From positions 1,612,001 through 1,676,000 of the forward strand of contig NC_025261.1 in NCBI RefSeq assembly GCF_000740895.1: DNA of 64,000 bases, written 5' to 3'. The position numbers and the translations under genes were made by a program. How positions within the stretch are numbered: the first letter of the stretch is position 1; every line of letters starts with the position of its first letter. Shown here piece by piece: positions 11,046 to 22,800 of this stretch. The DNA comes from Theileria orientalis strain Shintoku. Its lineage: Eukaryota; Apicomplexa; Aconoidasida; Piroplasmida; Theileriidae. Under the pieces are notes generated by a model. The model was not told the DNA's origin. It saw only the letters and a list, made by a program, of their open reading frames with translations, and searched no databases.

Positions 11046-11788
11046 TCAGTTGACCTTTGAGTACACTTTGCGCAGGGTCAACGCGACGTCGAGCACCTTA
11101 TGGAGTCTGTACAGATAGGAGGCCAGCAGATCAATGGTCACGGGTATCATGACTCCCACGTTGAGGGCCTTCATGTACGTGAGCATTTGGACGACCATGG
11201 CCCAAAATAGAATCTGCACTCCAACCGACTCAATTATCTTAGCTTTGTGTTCTAGAGTGTTTATGAGTTATAAATAATGCTAAAAATTAGCGATAACTGT
11301 AGGTGTTAAACGCGTAGACTACCTAGTGTACCTTGTAGGCGGTATAGGCACCAGTCCATATTACTAATCTGCAGCTGCCGACTCAGCTGTTTATTTATTC
11401 TTTCACAGCCTAGCGCATCAAGGTATTGTTTCAACAGTTTATCCTCAATGTCTTTGATTACGCTTTCATTTACGTCAGTACCTAACTGCCCACTCAACTC
11501 AACAATTTGTCCGTCTGTACTATCAGCTAGCTTTGGCTCATTGTCGCTATGTGATTCAGCCGGAAGGGTCTTCTTGGTCATGCCACCCCTGGCAATCATC
11601 AGAAAATGCTTCAAATTGACTGAATTTAGTCTAATTGTTTCCATTTTATCTGAGAGAGCTGCCATCTTTAGTGCTATTTGCTTAGGTCCATTGTTCTTGG
11701 AATTGATGTGCCTGTCCTCAAACTCGATGCTGGCAAAGAGAAAAATGCCCAGCAGTGTCATTCCAACTAGTGGCAGCAGTTCTTCCAT
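11046..11788 (-). CDS. Small membrane protein, possibly Get1/WRB-like
   Basis: Exons 11788-11332 and 11251-11046 join in phase (CAA G|AA) to give 220 residues. One hydrophobic segment lies at the extreme N-terminus (about 5-20), followed by a charged, probably coiled region with LNSVNLKHFLMIARGGMTKK near 55-75. Two hydrophobic stretches follow near the C-terminus (ILFWAMVVQMLTYMKAL and MIPVTIDLLASYLY). One N-terminal membrane helix, a cytosolic coiled coil and two C-terminal helices is the layout of Get1/WRB, the ER receptor for tail-anchored protein insertion. Only the architecture supports this; no diagnostic residues were recognised. The spliced gene model is well supported. Confidence 0.55.
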
Positions 11789-12012
11789 TGTTACAATTTG
11801 TGGTTAAGAGTAGACTGGCGTGAACCAGCTAGCCAAGTGAAATTAGCTAGTGGAAGGAAATTTCCTGTTTAGTGGTCGTAGATCACGATAATAGACGATT
11901 TAATTAGTACAGGGACAAACACGGAGGCATGTATGAAAGTATAAATACGCACGAGTATACATTTGCATAAGTAGATATATGACTAGAAGAAAAGAAAAAG
12001 TAGCATATTACC

Positions 12013-13701
12013 CTAGTAGTTGCTCGAACTCGGTCTGCGATTTTTGAACTTGGTCGCCAAGTCGTCCAGCCCCTTAGTGTAGTCGGAAATCTCAATGTTC
12101 TTCAAATAGGTGCCGATGTCGCTGGCGTAGTTGTATAGAGAGTGAATGTACTTCTCGTGAGGGTCACTGCTGGAGAAGGTGTCGCGACTGAAGCAACGCT
12201 TGAAGAGCTTGAAGCCGCCAGTCTCGGAGCTCGAGTAGAAGTTCAAGTCGCTCTTCTTCAAAACCTTCTTCCGGAACGAGGATACGAAAACCTTGAAGAA
12301 GTAGGAAAACATCTCGAGGGCCTCGGAGAAGGTGATGTAGACGTTCTGAAAGCAGAACACGAGGAGAAGCCTGACGTTCAGAGTGTCGAGCTGGTAAATG
12401 TTCCTGAGAACGAACAAGTTGTCGGCCAAGTTTAAGCGCTTGAAGCTGAGCAGGTATATCACCAGAGAAGGAATCCTGGGCACCCAGCGGGGCTTGTAAA
12501 CCAGCAGAGAGTAAAACATTATTTTTATGCTGGTCAGGAGAACGTAGCAGGCGAGAAACCTGTAAATTATCATGTAGCACATGAACAGAGTGGGCAGCAT
12601 GTAGCGAACGGAGTTTGAGTTGTTGCAGGGAAGGCGGCAGATGCTGAGAAGGAGAAGGCTGAAGAGGCCGAAAATAATCTCCCCAAAAATCTCGAAGAAG
12701 CAGTAACGGCTGACCTTCTTGCCAATGAACTGGGCAACAGAAAGCAGGTCCTGCTTTAGCTTCTCCTGAGCCTGCCTGAGCCTGTTCTGGAGCTCCTGAT
12801 CGTCCCTGGAAAACCGGTCTCCAAGGCCACCAGACCCAGAGGGAGAGTCGGTGGAGTTGAACAGCCTCGTAAGCCACCTGAAAGGATTAAATTGCCATTG
12901 GTCAGTGTTAGGGTCATGGTCCTCGCCATCGCTGACAGTATCGTCAACATTATTGCCGTTGAAATCTCCACGAGTATAGTGAGCTTTAGTGCCGGTGACA
13001 TTGCGACCAGTATTGCCAACATCATCACCACTAGCATTGCCAACACCGTCCTCATCGTATTTAGGATTAGGTGAGTCGGAAGATGAGAAGTTCCCGCTGG
13101 TCCTGAAGTTGGGAATGACAACGGCGTCAGAGCCGAGGTGCGCCAACATGCTTGTCAGCTCAGAGCCAGTAAAGCAACTGAACCGACTCGAATAGTTGCT
13201 AAAATGATAGAGATTGTAGCCGCCGAGGATGGGATTGGAGAGAAGAAGGAGAATCATGAGCCACAGAAAAACCTTCCTCTTCACACGGCCAGTTTCGAAG
13301 CTGCCGTACCTGCTGGTGCCAATGGGCTCGTAGGAATCAGAACGAGAGGCGTCAGACTCAAACTGGTCCTCACGCTGAGTGTATAACTTAAAAACCTCCT
13401 TATACAGCTTAGTCTTCACCCTGTCGAGGCCGTACATCTCGTTCACGGAGCCGAGGAACTCCTCGCTGGCCTCACTAAGATAACTGCCAGATCGGTTAGT
13501 CTTCTTAGAAGGCAGAGAGTTCAGTTCAGTGTCAACACCGCCAGAACGAGCGTGAGGGTCGACACTATCAGGATTATGGGAAACAAACTGACCGGAGCTT
13601 GACTCACCAAGCAGCCCATCCGATGATTTATTAGTATGTTTTCTCAACATATCAGGAGTACTTTTCAATTCGAGATAGTACCCAGTCTCAACATCATCCA
13701 T
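12013..13701 (-). CDS. Multipass membrane protein of unknown function
   Basis: A single uninterrupted frame of 562 residues starts at an ATG at 13701. The N-terminal 140 residues are polar and Ser-rich. A hydrophobic segment (KVFLWLMILLLLSNPILGG) comes at about 143-160, then a Gly/Asn/Asp-rich loop that could be lumenal, with several N-x-S/T sites (about 200-275). At least four hydrophobic segments follow between about 335 and 480. The tail is basic and Ser-rich. This suggests a cytosolic N-terminus, a large loop and a C-terminal membrane bundle. I do not recognise the family. It may be piroplasm-specific. Confidence 0.75.
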   Translation of the reverse strand: MDDVETGYYLELKSTPDMLRKHTNKSSDGLLGESSSGQFVSHNPDSVDPHARSGGVDTELNSLPSKKTNRSGSYLSEASEEFLGSVNEMYGLDRVKTKLYKEVFKLYTQREDQFESDASRSDSYEPIGTSRYGSFETGRVKRKVFLWLMILLLLSNPILGGYNLYHFSNYSSRFSCFTGSELTSMLAHLGSDAVVIPNFRTSGNFSSSDSPNPKYDEDGVGNASGDDVGNTGRNVTGTKAHYTRGDFNGNNVDDTVSDGEDHDPNTDQWQFNPFRWLTRLFNSTDSPSGSGGLGDRFSRDDQELQNRLRQAQEKLKQDLLSVAQFIGKKVSRYCFFEIFGEIIFGLFSLLLLSICRLPCNNSNSVRYMLPTLFMCYMIIYRFLACYVLLTSIKIMFYSLLVYKPRWVPRIPSLVIYLLSFKRLNLADNLFVLRNIYQLDTLNVRLLLVFCFQNVYITFSEALEMFSYFFKVFVSSFRKKVLKKSDLNFYSSSETGGFKLFKRCFSRDTFSSSDPHEKYIHSLYNYASDIGTYLKNIEISDYTKGLDDLATKFKNRRPSSSNY

Positions 13702-14571
13702 GTTAAGAGTATCTATAACAGTATCAAGTACACAGTAGCCACGTACTCAGCAACCATCAAGTAAACTGAAAAGAAACGAGTGGGTCTAAAAGGTTGCAGA
13801 AAAAGTGAAAAGGTAAAAGGGAGTGAGATAATTTACAGAATTAGAAAACAGAAAGGCCCGTAATGGAAATAACGGGACAAGTGAAGGTAAAAGGGAAGAC
13901 TTTGCAAATTAAAAAAGTTTCCAGTGAGCGAAAGGGCAATTTTATATTACAAACACACTAAGAATTAGGTGAACCACTAATTAAAAAAAAGTAAATCGAA
14001 AATGTGGTTCGAAGCATTGGAAGGAATAAAAATGCCCATTATGCATCATGTGCAATTTTACCCAATTACAGTGCTGAATCAAGTTATAATTCAAGCTTAT
14101 AGACATAAATTTGTAAAAGGGCCCAAATACGGAGCAGGTGATTCATGTGTTGGATTTAGATAGAAAAATTTGTAAATTATAGAATCGGCCTGGTCTCAGT
14201 TGCTGATTTGTAGACACCAGAGTTCAGTTTTGGTTGTTCAGTATCTGATTTCACGTTACAGCGGAGGTTCGCCCAGTCTTCGCATTTTATAATCAATTTT
14301 AAATTGGAGTAGATTGGTGTGTTTTTGCAATTTTATACCCTTTTCACAGTTTCTTCTTTACACACCCCAACACATTCTTCCTGTAAATTATTGCCCACGA
14401 TTTTTTATGAAGACGCAAATTAAATTTAATCATGTAAAGTATATGCTGCTCGTAAAATTAAAGCAGAATTGAGCATCATTTTCAAAGCTGCGGAAGTTTG
14501 AATATTTTATGTACAGTAGTTCCCATAAATTTTAGAAAATAGTCATTGATTAAGCGCACATTACAGCAATA
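13702..14571. promoter_or_regulatory. Divergent intergenic region, membrane protein / B-box genes
   Basis: This 870 bp spacer lies between two outward-pointing gene starts. It is AT-rich and includes TTACACACCCCAACACATTC near 14358, an ACACA-type stretch. No RNA gene or exon was recognised. Confidence 0.45.
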
Positions 14572-15315
14572 ATGACCAAAGTAGTTAAGAGGGAAACGGA
14601 GGGCCTGGACACCCTGGAGTCGATGGGCTCATTCGCGTCCATCGAGAACTCGCGCTGCCCAGACCACTACGACCTTCCCATCCAGTACTTCTGCCTCAAT
14701 TGCAAGCGCCACTGCTTCTGCTCAGAATGCGCGTTGACCAACCACCAAAACTGCGAAGTGATGACGCTGAAGGAAGCATTCAAGTACGTTATGAACAACG
14801 AGATTAACAAGTGGGTCGCCCAACTTTCGACAAAGTCGGAGAACCTGCAGGTGGGCTTCAGACAGTTCCTGGGAGACAAAAGGGAGCTGTGGGCACTAAA
14901 GCTGCAGGATCTGCAAAACAACTCAGCGAGGACGAACCAGATCGTGTACAACACACTGCAAGAAGTTAACAGCAGCGCGAGAAGCTGGATATCAGAGAAC
15001 AATCAGCAGATCAGGGAACAGTACGAAGACTACAAGAAGCAGGTGGAGCAGATACTGGTGGAGTACGAAAACGTGGCAAAATCGCTGAGGGAGGAGAGGA
15101 AGAGTTCCTCGGCAGAGCTGCTGAGATTCTACAACAAAAACTACCAGCACCTGAGACAGTTGCTGCTATCAGGGATCCTGGAGCACGGGAAGGACCTGGA
15201 GTGCGTTGTGAAGAACACACCGAAGCAGCTGAGGTCGGAAATCGCTCACGGAAACGCAAAGCTGAAGAAGGTGGTGGGCCTGCTGAACAATTTCCAGTAC
15301 AACATAAGAGTATAG
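14572..15315 (+). CDS. B-box zinc finger and coiled-coil protein
   Basis: One exon codes for 247 residues. A B-box-type zinc site sits at residues 29-61: C29-x2-H32, C41-x2-C44, C50-x2-C53, then H58 and C61 where the last ligand is more often His. A long helical region follows (about 70-230), rich in Gln/Glu/Lys and compatible with a coiled coil. This is the B-box plus coiled-coil part of TRIM proteins without a RING finger or a C-terminal recognition domain. Such proteins act as scaffolds, often on microtubules or in ubiquitin pathways. No RING finger is encoded here, so ligase activity should not be assumed. The SNIP1-like gene starts 202 bp downstream on the same strand. Confidence 0.75.
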   Translation: MTKVVKRETEGLDTLESMGSFASIENSRCPDHYDLPIQYFCLNCKRHCFCSECALTNHQNCEVMTLKEAFKYVMNNEINKWVAQLSTKSENLQVGFRQFLGDKRELWALKLQDLQNNSARTNQIVYNTLQEVNSSARSWISENNQQIREQYEDYKKQVEQILVEYENVAKSLREERKSSSAELLRFYNKNYQHLRQLLLSGILEHGKDLECVVKNTPKQLRSEIAHGNAKLKKVVGLLNNFQYNIRV

Positions 15316-15517
15316 TGGCCCCGAACAGTTAATTTGTATGAAAGTTCACATATATGTTACATAGAAGCAGGTTGGTGGAAATGTGTGCAACAGTGAATGA
15401 GAAGTGCCTAACAAAAAATGTATGGTTGAAAGATTTTTAGAGACCAATTCGTTAAATTTAATTTAAATCGGTTTATTGTATAATAGTTTTTAAGTGTAAA
15501 TAGCTGTAATTTAAGAA

Positions 15518-16649
15518 ATGTCACATAGATATAAATCGGAGCCAGAGGATTACAGAAGTGTGAAGAAGGAAATAAAAAAGGAAGATAAATACGAAAATAG
15601 ACATAAAGATCGTGCTAAAACAGAATATAAAAGAGAAGGGAAGGCGGAAGACTCTAAAAAGTACAAAAAGGAAGTAGTGGAAACACCATCGCCAGTTCCA
15701 GGTAAGTAAAAGTAAATTAGTGAAGAAAATTAGGTATTGATGTATAAATAAGAATATGAGTAGTGTAATTAATGTAAATTGGCCTTAAGATAAACAATAT
15801 TATGTAATTAATGCGACTTAGTAGAAAAGGAGAAGCCTAATTTTGAACCTTCCGGCCTCCTGGCAGCAGAAACGAACAATAGAAATGGAATACTACTAAA
15901 GGTGAGTTTGGAGAATCAGATTGGAGTTGTGTTAATGGGTGCACACTAGTTGTTGTAGTAATAATATAGTTAAAAGTTATCAACGATGTTCAGTACTCAG
16001 CTCCGGAAGAAAGTGCTATGCCAAATCTGAGTTGGCGTTTATACATTTTCAAGTCAGAAGATAAAAGCAACAACCTTCTAAGTGAGTATACTAGCTAACG
16101 CATGAATATAGTAGTTGAAAAGAGCAATGATTAGAACTAATAAACTGCTGTAGAAGCTGTAAAAATAGACGAAAGGGAGTTTTATTTAATCGGAAAGGAC
16201 GACAGAATCGCAGATATAAGCTTGTACCACCCGTCAATATCGAAACAGCACGCAGTAATACAATATCGCAAGATGGACGAAGAAATTATGTAAAAATATA
16301 GATAACTTATGCAATTAGTTAAGTTAGAAGTAACTGAACGCTTAATTGCGTAGTACATTAGTAGGAGTCAATGGTAATAAAGGATAACTAACGTCATAGT
16401 GTAGACCATATCTGATTGATTTGAACAGTACGAACGGAACTTTTCTAAACGACGTGAAGTTGGAATCGTCAAAATACTACGAACTGAGGTGAGTATAGCA
16501 ACACAAAGGTTATAAGTGAAAACAGCCAGTATATCTTATGCTAGAAGTAGTAATGGTAACTCTGAACACTGATGTGTAGAGAAAAGGACATAATAAAATT
16601 CGGGTATTCGACGAGGGAGTACGTGTTACTAAATGATAAGTCAACGTAA
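15518..16649 (+). CDS. FHA-domain splicing protein, SNIP1/Pml1 type
   Basis: Six exons (15518-15701, 15822-15901, 15970-16081, 16154-16289, 16405-16488, 16580-16649) join in phase to give 221 residues. The N-terminal 60 residues are Lys/Glu/Arg-rich. Then comes the SNIP1/Pml1 lead-in KPNFEPSGLLAAETN, followed by WRLYIFK, YLIGKDDRIADI, HPSISKQHAVIQYR, LIDLNSTNGTFLN and IIKFGYSTREYVLL, which is the full FHA fold in order. The phosphothreonine-binding Arg, Ser and Asn positions are in the expected blocks, although the usual GR is GK here. SNIP1 is part of the activated spliceosome and its yeast relative Pml1 is in the RES complex. All five introns are short (about 70-120 bases). Confidence 0.93.
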
Positions 16650-16790
16650 TATTCTAAAGATTAATGAGAGAAAAAGGTAGTTAGCGATATTTACGATTAC
16701 ATGAGCGATTTAAAAGTGGAACGTCGTAAGTCGGAGAGAGACAAACGCACAGGAACCACAAAAGTGATTACAATGGTCCGGTGGAGTTAC

Positions 16791-16858
16791 CAACGTTGAT
16801 AATAACCCAGTGGCCATAAAGCAACGTTAGTAGTAACCCAGTGGCCATAAAGCAACGT
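16791..16858. repeat. 31-bp tandem duplication between SNIP1-like and ATR genes
   Basis: Two copies plus a stub of a 31-base unit beginning CAACGTT and containing AACCCAGTGGCCATAAAG lie in the 217-bp gap where the two genes converge. It is probably in a 3' UTR. Confidence 0.85.
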
Positions 16859-16866
16859 AAAAGTGG

Positions 16867-19800
16867 TTAAACCCAGGGCGCCCAGCCAACAAACATCCGC
16901 GACAGGAGGTGCTTATCAGTGGCAGACTTGATCAGCTGCGTTATTTGAAGCTCAATGTTGACGCACTCGTCCACGAAGAGCACTTTAACCTCCTGGTCGT
17001 ACTTGTCGTCAGCCTTATAGCCGCCCTCCTTGCTGCTATTGACCTTAATGCCAATGCCAGCGCCGTCAGTGTTGCTGACAGAAACAGCGGAGCCCCCGTT
17101 TAATTTGCGCTTCTTCTCCCGGACGATCTTGTCAACCACGTCCTCCCTCGTGTACACAGGCACTGAGATGAAAACGTTTAAGTGGCTGGTCAGTTTAGAG
17201 GTGATCTTGTTGCGGATGTTGTTCCACTTAATCAGAGGGTCCATGATGAAGTTGAAGAGGACGAGCTTGATGACCTCCTTGTTGGTCATGAGCAGCTTCA
17301 TAAAGTTCAGACAGTTGGTGTAGTAGAGGCCGTTGACGTTGACGCCAGTGATTCCTAAAACAGCAGTTAACACCAGCATTGGCATTGGTAATGGTAACCA
17401 GCGACAAATGTAATAAAACTACTATTATAACAAGTAACCAATATAACTGGTGCTAATATTAATAGTGGTACTGGTATTACAGGTGGTAATAGTGGTAATG
17501 CTACTACTGCTACTACTAGTGGTAATAGTGGTAACAAATGACAAATGAAATACAACTGCTAATAACAAGTAAGTGGACTAACCTAAATTCTGAATGAGAG
17601 TCGGAGTGAGTCTGAAGGGCACAATCTCGGGCACGAGCAGGCTGACGCCCTTGTCGAACAGGCAGTCGAAGTCGACGTGGACCAAGTTGCCGTGCTTTAC
17701 GTTGAGCAGAATGTTCTCGGAGTGGCGGTCGCCGAGGCCGAGAATGTACCCGAAGATGCTCCAAAGCGAGCAGCTGAGGTTAAAGAGCCTCATGGCCTCG
17801 TAAATCTCGTTGTAGTTGCCCTTGGCAGCAACCATTACTCCGGAGCAGGTGGCGGAGTTGGCCGCTCCATTGGAGGCCCCAACGCTGCTCCTCGTGTGAG
17901 CAGCTGCAGTCACAGTCCCAGCCCTAGTAGACCTGGTGTTGGGATTAAGGCTGGTTGTGGTGGCGTTGATATTGGCGGTACCCGGTTTGACGCTGGTTGT
18001 TGTACTAGTAACGGTAACGGGTCTGGCAGCGGCATTAACATTGGCATTAACATTGGCGTTAACATTGGCAGTGCTGTTGAGGTTGGTCCCAGTGGTAGTA
18101 CCGGGGTTTGCGGCTCTGATAATGGCGGCGTTAGGGTCATTGTTCCCAGGAGCCCTGGCAGCGCAGGGGTTAGGGTTGTTGGCCGCAGCCCTGCCGCTGC
18201 CACCAGCTGCGCCGACCTTCGAGTTGTACAAGTAGTAGACCAGGTTGTTGTAGGCGTACCTGATGTTGGCCAGAATGTCATTGTAGACGCCGTACGAGGA
18301 CACGTAGTCCTTGTTGTTAATGTGCTTCACGTACTTGTGGAGCAGCTCCGGAGACACGGGGGAGCTGCACTCCCTGGTGTTGCAGCCGGTGGCAAACTGG
18401 TTAAGCTGCTTCAGCGTAATCAGGTTCGGCAAAAACTGAATGAGCCCGACGACCTCAGAGATAGTGATGACGGAGAACATGGCCAGCTTGTGCTTGAAGC
18501 TCTTCTCGATCAGCTTGTTCACGAACTTCACGCTGTCCATGCTGCGCAGGTCCTTCCTCAGGTCCCCCTTCATCTCGTTTTTCAGAAGGTACGTCGCCTT
18601 GCCCCTGCTGCTGTGGCCGCTCGCGCCGCCACCGAGCTTGCCGTTGTGGAGAACGCCATTGGCTTTGGTCCAGTCGCGGTGGGAAGTGAAGTTGCCATTG
18701 GCGTTACTGCATGGATCGGTGGCCTTGGCGAAAGCGTCTGGGTCGCCGCCCCTGGTGTCCATCTCATTTTCCTTACAGTCCGCCGAATTGGCCCTAGACC
18801 TTCCACACACGTCCGAATTGCCCTTGCCGTTGTTGTAGTTGTTGCCTCCGTAGAAGCAGGCGCTCGTGTCCTTCGGGGTGAATATAGTTACGAAGGAGAT
18901 CAGCTTCGGCTTCTGCTTACTCTTCAGCACTGTGATTTCACTTTTTATGTCGACTATGTACTCCTTTTCGGTGTTGTAGTAGACGCTGTCGTACGAGAGT
19001 GTCTCGGTTTTAGGAACCAGAATCTGGTCGTCGAACGTCTCCCTGGCGCTCTCGGGGGTGCTGTTTGGACTGCTCTGGCCACTGCCGCCCCTGCTGTTCT
19101 GGAAGAACTGCTTCAGCGGAATGAGGTAGCGCGACCGGTCGTGCTTCGTCGACGGCCTGTTGTCAGCAGTCACGCTCAGGTTGTGCAACGACAGCTTGTA
19201 AAGCTCGTTGAACAGGATGTTGTACTTCATTATGGTTCTCCTCTTGCTGCTTATGAGCTCGTCTCTGCTGCTCGCGGACTCTGAGCCGACACTGCCGACA
19301 CTGCCGCTGCTCGGCGTGTACCTGCTGCTGGCGCTCCCGCCGGGCCTGTAGCCGTGCTTGAACTCAATCACGTGCGAGTACAGCTGGTTGAGCTGCTGAA
19401 TCTTCGAGAACTTGAAGTAGCAGATGTACCACAGGAGCACGTTCGTGTACCTGAACAGGAGCCTGTTCAGCACCAGCACCGCCATGTTCGTCAGGTGCTT
19501 GTGCACCGTTATTCCGATCAGCTGGTTGATGACGATGTAGTAGAAGATCACGGGGAACTTGTCGAGGTACTTCACGAAGATCACGTGCATCTTCTTGAAG
19601 AGGAAGAGCACCAGGTCCTCCTTGAGCGTGATTCCGCGCTCGAACTCGACGCTGCCCTCGGAGCTGAACCTGCAGAGCAGGTACGCCACCCTTATCATCA
19701 CCCACTCCAGCCCGTTCCACTTCATCGCGGTGCTGGCTGCGCTGCCCGTCGTGCAGTTGTTCGCTCCGGTGTTTTCCGCGGCTCCAAGGCTTTCGCTGCT

Positions 19801-22800
19801 GCTGTTAGGGCTACTCCCGTCGCTCGTCGCGCCGCTGCTGCTACCCGTGCTCGTGGACCCTCCGCTGTACTCGCACTCCCTGTCCGCCGCTGCAGGGTGG
19901 TTCGAGTAGTAGATCAGGGTCAGGAAGTGCATTTCCAGAGTGTGCATCAGCAGGTTCGAGTAGTCGTACAGGCTCCCGATCCCCTCGATGCCGTCCACGC
20001 CCTCGATGTGCTTCTTCTCGTCCTCTCCGAAGACGTTGTAGAAGTTGTCCAGGTTGTCTCTGGTCGGCTTCGCGTTTCTGGGCGTGCTCGTGCCGCTGAC
20101 TCCGCCTGTGAGTGCTATGTAACTCGCGTTCGAGAGCTTCGTCGTGATAAGCTGGTACAGGTAACTCGAGTACATGTAGTAGAGCTTGTAGTTGTCGTTG
20201 CAGGAGACCAGCAGGTTCCAGATGTTGTTGATGACCACGTGCAGAAGGCTGTTGTCGTGGCTGCAGTAGTAGTTGCACAGCAGCAGGTCCAGCTTGCTCT
20301 TCTCGGCTCCCGCCCAGCTGCTGCTTCCAGTCGTTCTGCCGAAGCCCACGTCGCCATTCGCTCCCCGGCCTTTATGGGTCCCATTGAGACCCATGTTTGC
20401 GCTGATTGCGTACGCCAGGTTACCCGCGTTTCCTGCGTCTGGTTGCACATTGCACATGTGAGTCAGCAAGTGATAGTACTCCGTGTACTGCCTGCTGCAG
20501 TACAGCTTGTAGAGCCTGTAGAGCGTCAGCTCCCGGTCCAGCGTGTCCCGGTCCCTCTTCGCCAGCTGGTCTATGTTGCTCGCCACGTAGTTGCACAGCC
20601 TGCTGATGCTGCCAATGTTCAGGTTCCCCGAGAGGCTCCCGCTGAAGCTCAGGTCCGAGTTGCTCGAGAGGATCCCCTCGAAGGCCATGTCGTTAAATAT
20701 GCTGATCAGGTACTGCATCGAGCACACTCGGTCGTACCGTTTGTACATTTCGTAGACGAGGACGATGTTTTCGATCCTGTTGTTCCTGTTCACGAAGTTC
20801 ATCTTCCTCTTTCGCGCGGTCAGCAAGCTCAGGCAGCTCGTCAGGTTCCCTTCGTCCCCTCTCTTGTCCAGCTCCAGGAAGTTGTTGATTGTGTTCAAGG
20901 TCGATATGTTCTGTATCGAGTTGATGTAGTTGACGTTGTTGTTCTCCTTGATCGAGATGTAGAGCATCTTGATGTTCTTCTTGATCTCCTTGTCTATTTC
21001 CACCTTCTCCACCCCCTCCATGTTTTGCGCCTTCATCGTTATGTTCAGGTCCCAGTTGTTCAAGTTCCACTTCCTTTCCACGTCGTTGTACCTAACTCCG
21101 CTCCCAAACGACTCTGTGTGTTTCACGCTACTCCCAAGGAAGTCGCTGTACTTAACGCCGCTGCTAATCAAATCGCTGTACTTCGAACCCATGCCTTCGC
21201 TGAACCTGCTGTTCAGGCTGTCGCTCGACTTAATATTCGCGCTCTCCGCTAGCATCAGCTGTGCGTTGTCGCTGCTCAGCCCCTGCAGCAACTCACTGCT
21301 CAGACTTGCGTTGATGCTTTCCCCCTCCCTCGTGTTGCCGACGCTACTCCCTCCACTCACGCTGTTCAGGTTCGTTATGTACGACTGCAGGAAGTGGTAG
21401 GTGATCTTGTCGTTCAGGTTGTAGTAGCAGTAGGACAGTATGTTCAGCAGCTCCGAAAGACTCCCGTCTCCGCCTGGGCAGCAGGCGTCTATGAAGAACT
21501 GCTTCTGCGCGTCCACTATCAGACTGCACTCTGCGTCTGCGAAGTTGTACGTCGGCTGCAGCAGCCCCTGGATGATGCAGATCGACCTCGAGAATGACCC
21601 GCAGTAGTAGGAGCACTTTGCCAGGTACACCTTGTTCAGCTTACTCATCACCACCTTGTAATTCTCAATCAGCACCTCCCTATTATCACCGGCGCCCTTG
21701 CCATAGTCAGTGACACCGGCCGCACCGAATGCAGTAGGTGCCCTATTACACGTTTTCGTGTCCGCTCTATCTGTTGATCTGTTAGCAGGGGCCCTGTTGA
21801 TCAAGTAGTTTATGTGGTCGATCAGGTAAAACAAGATTTCCAGCGACAAGTAGTCTATCTCTTCCTTCCTCTCCTCGCTACAGCCGCTCCTGTTCCCAAA
21901 TTCTGCGTTACTCCTGCTGTTCGAGCTACTTTCCATGTGCGCTGGATCACCAACGATCTGGTGCTCCTTCTTGTTTACATTGTACAGCAGTATGTTGTTT
22001 AGCCTCAACACCAGGTTCTCCAGACACTCCATCTGCAGCCTCTTCGCCTCCTCGTACTTCGCCCTTTCTTCTTCGTTCTCTTTACTCTCATCTCCAAATT
22101 CATCCTCACTTACGTTCTCTTCATGATTTATCACTTTGTTTTCCTTATTTACTTCAAATTCACGCGGTTTATCAGTATTTATATACTTGTTGAACATGAA
22201 GAAGTCGTTCAGTATGGGCACGATTAGAAACTTCAGCAGCGACGGTATCTCCATGAGTGCCAGGTCCAGACTCTTGTACAGGTTGTAGCGCGGGCACTGC
22301 TTCGCCATATTATATATCAAGTACAGCACGAAATACCTAAAATCCTCATTCGACTTCGTCCCGATGCTTTTAATGATCATCTTCTCTATTGACGAGTTCC
22401 TTTCGTACTTTATTCCTTTGAACACCTTCAACAACTCCACCTGCTCCTTGCATTGAACTTGCTTACACTCATTTGTCTGATCTACATCCTTCCCATCCAC
22501 CACTTCTTTCTTTTGTACTTCTCCCTCTTCATCATCTGCTTTAACATCCGCTTCTTCGTACTCGTCATCTCCTTCGCCCTTGTCATTATTATTGTAACGG
22601 GGATTGCCTTGATCAGTGTTATTATTACCACACCTGTGACTTCCTTCATCATTGTTATTCCTGTTTAATGTGCTTGCAAAGTGTTTAATACTCCCATCTA
22701 CCTTTCCAATACTGCCAGTACTGCTAGTTGTTGTACTAATGTCTCTAACTCCAGTGGTACTAGTGTCCATAACACCTGTGGTAGTTGTCGCAGTACTAAT

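Noticed and set aside
17677..19284. Long plus-strand frame of 535 codons opposite the ATR kinase exon
   Set aside because: It is antisense to a certain kinase domain; its Val/Leu/Arg-rich product is what GC-rich codons give on the other strand.
19354..21252. Plus-strand frame of 632 codons opposite the ATR gene
   Set aside because: It is a shadow of the ATR coding strand, with no domain and strongly biased composition (Val, Gln, His, Arg).
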